The notes beneath the pieces were generated by a model. The model searched no databases. It saw only the letters and a list, made by a program, of their open reading frames with translations, and had not been told where the DNA came from. From Leucobacter celer subsp. astrifaciens (GTDB lineage Bacteria; Actinomycetota; Actinomycetes; Actinomycetales; Microbacteriaceae), in contig NZ_JHEI01000133.1 in the NCBI RefSeq assembly GCF_001273835.1, forward strand, positions 62,001-126,000: 64,000 bases of DNA, in the 5' to 3' direction. Of this stretch, positions 8,321 through 15,785 are shown in pieces (positions within the stretch are counted from its first letter, which is position 1; every line of letters begins with the position of its first letter). Made by a program: the position numbers and the translations under genes.

Positions 8321-10420
8321 CTAGACCTGTACGGTATCCAGCTGAGGTTGATCATCATGCAGACTGGGTGCCATCATGTGGACGAGAGCGGACCCATCCG
8401 GCATCGGGGAGAAGGTCGCCCCCGGAGGAATCGCAATGGTGGTGTCTTCCTGAAGCACCAAGGCGGGGCCGGCAAGCTCCCTACCAACTGGCAATTGAGC
8501 ACGCTGCACGACCGGAGTCGGGACGCTCTGTTCACGGTCCCACCACACGTCAACACTCCCCAGCTGCGGCGCGGAGTCGTTGACACCTGCCTTGAACTCG
8601 TCCTGCTTCGCGTCGTTCTCGCTCTTCCCCGGCAGGATGACGACTGCTTGCAGACGAAGGTTCACGAGCTCAATCGGCTCGTCTTCCGCGGCGTAGCCGT
8701 TCTGTGAGCGATGGGCCTGGATGAAGGCTTTACGCGTAACTTCGATATCGGCGGCGGTGAGGGACAAGCCAGGCATCTGAATGCTGAGCGCATGGTGCTG
8801 GCCCTTGTACCGCATATCGCCACGAAGGGAATAGACCGGACGGCCACCCTGTACAGCTTGATCCTTGACCCATGCCGTTCCTTCTTCGAGAAGGTCGGCA
8901 GCGATCCGGTTGAGCAGGTCCAGGCTTTCCTCTTGGAGTTCAATGATCTGGGAGGCGACAAACTCGGATTCCTGGTCGGAGACAAGGAGCCCCAGAGCAC
9001 ACATAGTCCCGGGGGTCGCGGGGATAATCACTTCAGAGATCCCCAGCTCACGGGCAACATCGACTGCATGCATCGGTCCAGCGCCACCAAAAGCCACGAG
9101 GCTGAAGTCTCGCGGGTCCAAACCACGTTCGAGGATGATCTTGCGCGCGGTCAGGGACATGTTGGTGTTCACCACATCAAGCACTGCTCGGGCCGCGTCA
9201 ATCGGTTCCAGCCCCAGACGCTGCGCAACAGGGGTCATAGCAGCGAGCGCCGCGTCGTAGTCGATCTTCACGCTTGAGCCCAACTCAAGACTTGCTGGTA
9301 TCAACCCTGCAAGCACGAGGGCGTCGGTGACAGTGGGCTCAGTGCCACCATGTCCGTACGCAGCGGGCCCGGGTCGTGCACCCGCAGACTTTGGTCCAAC
9401 ACGAAGCCGTCCGCCGGGGTCGACCCAAGCGATGCTTCCTCCACCGGCTCCGATCGTGCTGATGTCCAGGCTGTTGCCCAGTACTGGGATGCGTTCGACT
9501 TCGCGAAGCCTCAGCATGGTGGGTTGTCCGTTGTGGATGAGGCTGAGATCGGCGCTCGTGCCTCCCATGTCGAAGGTGAGGAGCTCTGAACGATTCAGCT
9601 TCTCGCCGATGTCGATCGTTCCGAGCACTCCGGCAGCAGGCCCGGAGAGCAACGTCATCGTCGGGTGCTCTCCCGCATCTGACAAGGTGGCAAGTCCGCC
9701 CGCAGAATGCATGAGCAAGGGGTGAACATGGATGGAAGCATCTTCAACGCGAGTGGAGAAACGCTCCAGATAGCGCGCCATGAGCGGGCCGAGCGCGGCA
9801 TCCAGCACAGCGGTAGAGAACCGCTCATACTCACGGAATTCAGGTGCGACCGCAGCCGAAGTCCATACCGGTACATCTGGGAAGTCCTCACGAATCCAGG
9901 ATGCTGCGAGTTTCTCGTGGGCATCGTTGATGTAAGAATGCAAGAAACCGACGCACAGGACTTCCGCACCAGATTCGAGAAGGCGTTGTGCCGTTTTCTG
10001 CACTTCTTGGCGCTGCGGTAGGATCAAGGACTCCCCAGAGGCGCTTGTGCGTTCGTTAATCTCAGCACGCATCTCGCTTGGAACAAGCACTCGTCTTGTG
10101 CGGAAGAGTAGGTCGTACAGCCCTTCTCTCGTCTGGCGTCCGACAGCGAGAACGTCCGCGAATCCTGCAGTTGTGAGCAGGCCGACGGTGGCAAAGTTTC
10201 CTTCGATCGCAGCGTTGGTAGCCACAGTCGTGCCGTGACTGACCGCGACAACGTCTTCGGGCTGAGCGCCAGACCTGCTGAGGATCACGTCGAGCGCTGA
10301 TGATACGGCTTCATCGGGATTCGGGCGGGTCGAAGGCACTTTCGCGCTGTAGAAGCGTCCGTCGACTTCGGCCACGACATCTGTGAAGGTGCCGCCAATA
10401 TCGATACCGATCCGAGTCAA
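8321..10420 (-). CDS. hyuA: Hydantoinase/oxoprolinase subunit A (HyuA)
   Basis: 699 residues, full length for the family. I place the start at the TTG at 10420: GGAG lies a proper distance upstream, it overlaps the hyuB stop as TTGA, and the product then opens with the conserved LTRIGIDIGGTFTDVVAE, the actin-like phosphate-binding loop. A longer upstream frame is only the overlap with hyuB. Other family marks are SGPAAGVLGT, LLTFDMGGTSADLSLI and FGGAGPMHA. With HyuB it would open a lactam or imide ring (hydantoin, N-methylhydantoin, 5-oxoproline) using ATP. The companion flavoenzyme would suit oxidation of sarcosine or an amino acid after ring opening, but no carbamoyl-amino-acid amidase is present, so the route stays open. 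Confidence 0.9.
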   Translation of the reverse strand: MTRIGIDIGGTFTDVVAEVDGRFYSAKVPSTRPNPDEAVSSALDVILSRSGAQPEDVVAVSHGTTVATNAAIEGNFATVGLLTTAGFADVLAVGRQTREGLYDLLFRTRRVLVPSEMRAEINERTSASGESLILPQRQEVQKTAQRLLESGAEVLCVGFLHSYINDAHEKLAASWIREDFPDVPVWTSAAVAPEFREYERFSTAVLDAALGPLMARYLERFSTRVEDASIHVHPLLMHSAGGLATLSDAGEHPTMTLLSGPAAGVLGTIDIGEKLNRSELLTFDMGGTSADLSLIHNGQPTMLRLREVERIPVLGNSLDISTIGAGGGSIAWVDPGGRLRVGPKSAGARPGPAAYGHGGTEPTVTDALVLAGLIPASLELGSSVKIDYDAALAAMTPVAQRLGLEPIDAARAVLDVVNTNMSLTARKIILERGLDPRDFSLVAFGGAGPMHAVDVARELGISEVIIPATPGTMCALGLLVSDQESEFVASQIIELQEESLDLLNRIAADLLEEGTAWVKDQAVQGGRPVYSLRGDMRYKGQHHALSIQMPGLSLTAADIEVTRKAFIQAHRSQNGYAAEDEPIELVNLRLQAVVILPGKSENDAKQDEFKAGVNDSAPQLGSVDVWWDREQSVPTPVVQRAQLPVGRELAGPALVLQEDTTIAIPPGATFSPMPDGSALVHMMAPSLHDDQPQLDTVQV

Positions 10421-12051
10421 TTCTTTGCTCCTGCCGTGTTGTTTGAGTCTTGGGAGGCGGTTGCCTCGTCGTTCTGCTCGCCGTATCCGCCGCCGCCGGC
10501 GGTTTCGATCCTGATGATGGTGCCCTGTGGAAGCGCGGTGCCGTTGTCCTCGCGCCGGTAGATTCGTTCTTGGCTCGTCCCTGGGTCGATGGTGACTTGC
10601 AACGGCAGGCCTTCGCCGCCACCCTGCAATCCCCAAGGGCCGGTCTTCACCCGATCACCTTTAGTGCGGAGTCGAACACCAGGAACGAGCGTTTCAATTT
10701 CTCGGATGATCCCTTCGCCTCCTGCAAAGCGACCTGCGCCTCCTGATCCTGAGCGCAATCCGTAGCGTCGGATACGAAGTGGGTATGCGATCTCCATGAC
10801 TTCGTTCGGCGTGTTGGCCGTGTTGGTCAGATGAGAGTGCACGCCGGACGGGCCGTCACCCGCAGGCGAGGCACCAAAGCCGCCGCCATAGCTCTCGACG
10901 TAGCTGAAGAACTCCCCCGAGTCGGGGTAGTGCCCATGGAGATGGATGCTAGGGATAGAACCGTGCGACGCTGCGGGGATCCGGTCCGGCAGTGCCGGAG
11001 CGAGCGCTCCGAGTATCGCCTCGGCAACTCGTTGACAGGTGTCCGAGCGCGACCAGACGGGTGCCGGGTCGATCGGGTTCAGAATCGATCCGCGCTCGGC
11101 ATGAACGTTGATGACACGGTAGAAGCCAGAGTTTGCGGGGAGTTCGGGATCGAGGGCCGCCTTGATCGCGTAGTAGACCGTAGCGTCGAGGGCCGAGGGG
11201 ACAACGTTGATCTGTCCCGGAACCTGTGCAGAGGAACCAGTGAAATCGACACTGATGGATTCACGAGTTACCTCGACAGCGACCTCAATGCGGATATCTT
11301 CCGTGCCTGCACCGTCATAGTCGAGGTGGTCAACGAAGGTGTACGTTCCCGGCTCGACATGTTCAAGAGCGGCACGGACTTGCTGTTCCGCTTTATCGAG
11401 CCAGAGCTCAGTGGCTTTCAGCACGTAGGAGGCTTCGTACTTGTCCACCAGTTCCGCGTAGCGTTGAACGCCGAGACTGACCGCCGCGAACTGTGCTCGA
11501 AGATCTCCTCGTCGGTCGCGTGGTGCTCTGCAGTTGTTCAGAATGAACCGCATAACCTGGTCATCCATTTTGCCCTGGGCAATGATCTTCACCGGAGGAA
11601 TTCGGAGCCCCTCGGAGAAAATGTCGGGTGCTCCTCCGAGCGACCCTCCCATTTCGGCGTGATGCGCGACGCTCGCGGCGAACCCGGCTAGCTGGCCGTC
11701 CGCGAACAGTGGAGCAACGACTGAGACATCGGGGAGGTGAGTGCTGCCTCCAACATATGGATCGTTTGAGAGGAAGACATCACCGGGATGAATGTCGTCC
11801 CCGAACTGTTCGAGCAGGCGCGGAATGAAGCCGAACATAGATCCCATATGGAGTGGGATGTGTTCAGCCTGCGCAATAGTCCGACCCGAACTGTCAAGGA
11901 GAGAGGTCGAGCAATCGCGACGTTCCTTAATGTTCGGAGAGTAGGCGGCCCTAATCAAGGCAACTCCCATCTCCTCCGCAGTTGCGAGTAGGTGATTGCC
12001 GAGAATATCGACCGATACGGAGTCGATCGGCGAGTTATCAGCTGGAGACAT
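10417..12051 (-). CDS. hyuB: Hydantoinase/oxoprolinase subunit B (HyuB)
   Basis: 544 residues, usual size for the B subunit. Conserved stretches are EEMGVALIRAAYSPNIKERR, DCSTSLLDSSGRTIAQAEHI, DIHPGDVFLSNDPYVGGSTH, then AASVAHHAEMGG, the set of acidic and histidine residues thought to hold metal at the active site, and near the C-terminus GGAGRFAGGEGIIREIE. It is the first gene of the long minus-strand operon, divergent from the LacI gene, and its stop is fused to the TTG start of hyuA, which fits a fixed subunit ratio. The sequence separates the hydantoinase/oxoprolinase family from acetone carboxylase only weakly, so the substrate is not fixed. Confidence 0.9.
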   Translation of the reverse strand: MSPADNSPIDSVSVDILGNHLLATAEEMGVALIRAAYSPNIKERRDCSTSLLDSSGRTIAQAEHIPLHMGSMFGFIPRLLEQFGDDIHPGDVFLSNDPYVGGSTHLPDVSVVAPLFADGQLAGFAASVAHHAEMGGSLGGAPDIFSEGLRIPPVKIIAQGKMDDQVMRFILNNCRAPRDRRGDLRAQFAAVSLGVQRYAELVDKYEASYVLKATELWLDKAEQQVRAALEHVEPGTYTFVDHLDYDGAGTEDIRIEVAVEVTRESISVDFTGSSAQVPGQINVVPSALDATVYYAIKAALDPELPANSGFYRVINVHAERGSILNPIDPAPVWSRSDTCQRVAEAILGALAPALPDRIPAASHGSIPSIHLHGHYPDSGEFFSYVESYGGGFGASPAGDGPSGVHSHLTNTANTPNEVMEIAYPLRIRRYGLRSGSGGAGRFAGGEGIIREIETLVPGVRLRTKGDRVKTGPWGLQGGGEGLPLQVTIDPGTSQERIYRREDNGTALPQGTIIRIETAGGGGYGEQNDEATASQDSNNTAGAKN

Positions 12052-12232
12052 TTACTTCCGCTTTCTTTCGATGGGCTACAAGGACTGAACTGACACTCAT
12101 ACGATTGGCATGAGACTGCAGGTCGTGAAGAAGAGCGCGTCGGACGAATTGAAACGCGAGGGGCGCGTATGCGGGACGGCTCGAGCCTTCATCGTTGATG
12201 GCAAATCCTTCCCGGAACAGCTTTGCTCCGTA

Positions 12233-12248
12233 ATGTAACTAGTTACAT
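12233..12248. promoter_or_regulatory. Perfect 16-bp palindrome, candidate operator between hyuB and lacI
   Basis: The sequence ATGTAACTAGTTACAT is its own reverse complement. It lies in the only divergent promoter region of the catabolic block, about 180 bases before hyuB and 120 before the LacI gene. A LacI dimer is the natural candidate binder. However, the centre is TA rather than the CG seen in many LacI-family operators, so another regulator, for example a GntR or TetR protein outside the window, is possible. Confidence 0.6.
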
Positions 12249-12366
12249 CATGCCTTCAAAGCGCTCCTAGCGCAAGTACAAGTACAAGTTTGCTTCTGAG
12301 CCCGTGGTCGAGACATCTCGTCCTCGCCCATCCTCAAGAGCGGTAGAGCCGAGGTATTGTCATAGC

Positions 12367-13374
12367 GTGAGCAATTCCCAAAGAGCAACTATCGCCAAGG
12401 TGGCACAAGAGGCCGGGGTATCGACGGCGACGGTTTCCCGCGTGCTCAACGGGTCGCCTTCCGTGAGTGAGACGACCCGCCAACGGGTGCAAGATGTAGT
12501 CGACGACCTGAGATACCGACCCAGTGATCTCACACGAGCGGTGTTCGCAGGCCGCACGAACACGATAGGCGTTCTCTTCGCAGACATGAGGAGCCCTTAC
12601 TATGTTGGCCTCATAGAAGGCATTTCGCAGGTCGCCAACAGTCAGGGATCTCTTGCCTACCTCGCTGCTGGCAATCGTGACGTTGATCAAGAACGCCAGA
12701 TTCTGTCCTTGCTTGACTCGCACCGGGTGCGTGGACTCATCACCGCCGCACACGACAACGACGATGTCATCTTGCGAATGGCAGAATCGGGCACTGAGTG
12801 CGTGTACATCACAAGAGTGCCAAGTTTCGATCATCCACGGGTGCACAGTATCAGGCTTGATAATGCTGCCGCGGGAGCACTCGCCTGGTCGCATTTGGCG
12901 GACACCGGCCGCACTCGCGTGCTTGTCGTCAACCAGGCACCGTTGCGTCTCACAGCGAAGGAACGCACCGAGGGGTTCAGGGAAGCGATGAGACGATCGG
13001 GCGTGACCCATCGGGAGATGGAAACCTTTCAGCTGCAATCGCTTTCAGAACCGAGCCTCAAGCTGTCTGCAAGGATTCTAGAGAGTTACGAGAGGGGCAA
13101 GATCAACGCGATCTTTGCGACGACCGGCGTCGCAACGTTCCGTGCCTACGAGGCCCTTGCACGAACCGGGCTCCGCATTCCCGAAGATGTGGCGGTTTTG
13201 GGGGTCGATGACTTCCAGTGGGCCGAACATCTATCCACACCTCTCTCCGTGATCACTCAACCGACATTCGATATGGGTATGGCAGCAGCGAACCTTATCC
13301 TCGAGGAGCCAGGCACGAGCCAGAACCTACTGTTTCCGCCGGCGCTTATTCCGAGAAGGTCTACTCTCGGTTGA
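12367..13374 (+). CDS. LacI family transcriptional regulator
   Basis: 335 residues. I start it at the GTG at 12367 because the product then begins just ahead of the DNA-binding domain (TIAKVAQEAGVSTATVSRVL, hinge helix LRYRPSDLTRAV) and because TATTGT lies six bases before it, a leaderless arrangement. The rest is the periplasmic-binding-protein-like sensor: TIGVLFADMRSPYYVGLIEG, RVRGLITAA, and AVLGVDDFQWAEHLSTPLSV. It is divergent from hyuB and should respond to the operon substrate or a metabolite. A ribosome-site-led start further upstream (ATG at 12304) is less likely, since it would add a tail absent from the family. Confidence 0.9.
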   Translation: MSNSQRATIAKVAQEAGVSTATVSRVLNGSPSVSETTRQRVQDVVDDLRYRPSDLTRAVFAGRTNTIGVLFADMRSPYYVGLIEGISQVANSQGSLAYLAAGNRDVDQERQILSLLDSHRVRGLITAAHDNDDVILRMAESGTECVYITRVPSFDHPRVHSIRLDNAAAGALAWSHLADTGRTRVLVVNQAPLRLTAKERTEGFREAMRRSGVTHREMETFQLQSLSEPSLKLSARILESYERGKINAIFATTGVATFRAYEALARTGLRIPEDVAVLGVDDFQWAEHLSTPLSVITQPTFDMGMAAANLILEEPGTSQNLLFPPALIPRRSTLG

Positions 13375-13834
13375 GCGCATGGCCTAGGCCTTCGAAACGC
13401 TCTGAAACCGTGAGGCGCTCAGAAAACCCAGTGCATCTGGAAGTAAGCGAACCGTTCTGGGGATGAAGCAATATGAGCTCGGAGTTTCGTTCGATTAGGA
13501 AGTAACTCGATGGAACTGTTGCACAATACTGATTCGCTATAGGGATACGTTCTCAACTCAGCGAAAACCGCGTCTAGAGATTTTGCCAAGTCTCTTGCCT
13601 TGGGTGACCTGCGAATCCCCTGCCTCCTCGCGGAACATCGCGCACGCGTACTACGTCATTAGCGAGACTATATAGTCAGTATATTGCTGCATTTTCTACT
13701 CTGCCCGTGCCCGTGCCCATTCGCTTGTCGCCAAAGGCCGATTGATTCGTCGACAAGCGTTTCCGGTTCCGGAGGTCGTCGGCAGCCGGTCTCAACTTTG
13801 GTTGATGACAACTGCGATGGCACAACGTGGATAT
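13375..13834. other. Non-coding stretch at right end of catabolic block, with 12-bp palindrome
   Basis: I see no supportable gene. The first 250 bases are AT-rich. A perfect palindrome GACTATATAGTC lies at 13666-13677, followed by a CCCGTG microrepeat. Composition returns to the GC-rich backbone near 13740, so this is a candidate right junction of the catabolic insertion. Confidence 0.45.
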
Positions 13835-14923
13835 CTACCTGGTGGCATTCTCGAGCATCCACGAGATCGCGGTGGCGGCCTGCAACGGTTGCACCCCGTT
13901 TCCAAGTGCGGCAAGGCGCTGGTTTGGGGTCAGTGGATGATCGAGGAGGGTCACCCAGCCTGGAAGAAGGCCCATGATCCATTCGACGAACTCTGGTGCT
14001 GGCCTGGGGCGAGGTGTGTCGTTCAGAATTGTTGGCGCGGGTGCTTCGCGCCCGGTGATGTGCTCCCATCTGGCGATGGCATCAGCATATCGGCCCCATC
14101 GCCGAGTATGCCGTCGATCAGCCACCACAAGGTCTCGGGTTCGGGCTTCCATTCCTCCGAGCCAGCTGGCCCATTCAGCGCGATGTCGATGATCTGATGC
14201 GAGAGCGCGATCGTGCCGCGACGCGCTCTCACCTGATCCAGGTTCTCTCCACCTCTCGCGGCGTCGGAAGCGAGTGGCGTTCGGAACAGGGGCGTGCGCG
14301 ACGATGAAAACGCGAAACCTCGGGTGCGGAGCACCGATGGTGGAAGCGGGTAGGCCGATCCATTGCGCGTCATACCCGATGTCGGCCAGGTCTCCGAGAA
14401 CGGCGCCGGCTGCGCGGAGAGGTCGAGCTGTGTCGTCTGCCACATTCCAGAAGCCGGGTTCCAGATTGCGAAGGGTTGCGGATTCACGGGTTGCACGATT
14501 GCCTCCTTCAGGGATTGCGCGGATCGCGGATGCAGAGAGCAAACCGCGCACGTTCTCGATGACGACGAACTCGGGGCGGAGCTGGTCAATGGCCTCGGCC
14601 ATGTACGACCAGAGACCGGATCTCGTGCCGGGGGCGAGGCCTGCCATCTTCCCGACGGTGGAGACATCCTGGCAGGGGAACCCGCCGCATAGGATGTCCA
14701 CTGGCTCGACCTCAGCCCACCTGACATCGGTGATGTCGCCGAGGTTCGGGGCGTCGGGCCAGTGGTGAGCGAAGACGTGCTGCACGGGGCTGATCTCTGA
14801 AAACCAGATCGTCTGTGCGTGGAAGACGTGCTCGACAGCGAGATCGAGGCCGCCGTAGCCGGAGAACAGCGACCCGATGCGCGGTGGCGCAGGGTCGGAC
14901 GGCAGAGCTGGGGCTTCTCGCAT
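13835..14923 (-). CDS. DNA (cytosine-5) methyltransferase, phage/ICE type
   Basis: 362 residues with the C5-methyltransferase motifs in order: motif I IGSLFSGYGGLDLA, motif IV VDILCGGFPCQDVSTVGKMA with the catalytic Cys of the PC pair, motif VI FVVIENVRGL, motif VIII APHPRFRVFIVA, and C-terminal motif X LAALGNGVQPLQAA. The stretch between motifs VIII and X is the target-recognition region and is short and Arg-rich. GGAG lies a few bases before the start. It sits alone on the minus strand between the catabolic block and the conjugation genes, with no nuclease gene beside it; such orphan enzymes on mobile elements mainly guard against host restriction. A second minus-strand frame is open across this gene (see findings). 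Confidence 0.88.
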   Translation of the reverse strand: MREAPALPSDPAPPRIGSLFSGYGGLDLAVEHVFHAQTIWFSEISPVQHVFAHHWPDAPNLGDITDVRWAEVEPVDILCGGFPCQDVSTVGKMAGLAPGTRSGLWSYMAEAIDQLRPEFVVIENVRGLLSASAIRAIPEGGNRATRESATLRNLEPGFWNVADDTARPLRAAGAVLGDLADIGYDAQWIGLPASTIGAPHPRFRVFIVAHAPVPNATRFRRRERWREPGSGESASRHDRALASDHRHRAEWASWLGGMEARTRDLVVADRRHTRRWGRYADAIARWEHITGREAPAPTILNDTPRPRPAPEFVEWIMGLLPGWVTLLDHPLTPNQRLAALGNGVQPLQAATAISWMLENATR

Positions 14924-15262
14924 CGGAACTCCGGGAGATCGGCGATCCCGGCCCGCGCGTTCAGCGCCGCCGGATGGTCACCTCTCAGGTGCACTCCGCT
15001 CGCATCCGCCGCTTCGCCCATCGCGCATATCCCGCACCACCGAGCCCCACCCCGCCTGCGCCGCCCAGCACGGTCCTCCGGTCCGCACCGCTCGTCGCTC
15101 GCCCTGCTCCCGAGCTCTCACGCGTCTTGCATCTGCGGTTTGAAGCGAGCATTATGCGCCCCAGAAGTCACACGCCGCTCGTGCTGATCTGCTCTTCGTG
15201 CTGTAGCTGACTGCGTGCACCTTCCTTCTGACCGAGACCCCACGGAGGAAGGGACGCACGCC
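14924..15262. other. Spacer upstream of the methyltransferase
   Basis: There is no gene I can support. On the minus strand a 55-codon frame starts near 15153, with Ala, Gly and Arg-dominated codons that look like background in GC-rich DNA. Divergent promoters for the methyltransferase and the plus-strand conjugation genes should lie here. Confidence 0.4.
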
Positions 15263-15706
15263 ATGAGCACGAAAGCACCGAGATACCAGCCAGCCCAGTT
15301 CGTAGCCTCGGGTTGGGAGTCGGGCACGCCGGAGCGTAAAGCCCGATTCGTGAACGCCCTGCTGCGGTTCATAGCCGCCGACTGCCCGCGCGAGCGCTTC
15401 ACCCGACCCCTGTACGAAGGCCTGTCTACTCACGGCTACTTCGGGTTCATCGCGCATTACGACCGCGGCGGCTTCTACGAAGCTCAGCTCTCCAACCCGG
15501 AACGGCGTGCCCGCTTCCTCCGCGACCTTCGCCAAGACTACGAACGCGACGCCAACCGTGACCGGCCCGAGCTGTGGAGCGACGTGAAGCGCGTGCTCGC
15601 CGAACGTCTGCAACCCCAGGAGTTGCAGACGCAAGCCCGCCGGTTGCCGACGCCCCAACCCCGGCGCGGGACGCCGAAGAAGACTGCGGGTCCGACACTG
15701 TTCTGA
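15263..15706 (+). CDS. Conserved mobile-element protein of unknown function
   Basis: 147 residues. The ATG at 15263 follows GGAGGAAGGGACG. The protein is hydrophilic, with a compact N-terminal 100 residues (FVASGWESGTPERKARFVNA, STHGYFGFIAHYDRGGFYEA, RARFLRDLRQDYERD) and a basic Pro/Thr-rich tail. I recognise no named domain. It is the first plus-strand gene ahead of the relaxase, about 80 bases upstream of it, so it is probably co-transcribed and connected with DNA transfer or its control. Confidence 0.7.
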   Translation: MSTKAPRYQPAQFVASGWESGTPERKARFVNALLRFIAADCPRERFTRPLYEGLSTHGYFGFIAHYDRGGFYEAQLSNPERRARFLRDLRQDYERDANRDRPELWSDVKRVLAERLQPQELQTQARRLPTPQPRRGTPKKTAGPTLF

Positions 15707-15785
15707 CCTTTGCCGGGGTTGCGCAACTGCGAGGCCGCAACCCCTCACGCAAACCCAGATTGCAAGATGGAGGGGAGCCGCAACC

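Noticed and set aside
13690..13725. CCCGTG microrepeat resembling a short tandem repeat
   Set aside because: Only a few copies in a gene-free stretch; no array structure, so neither CRISPR nor a meaningful repeat.
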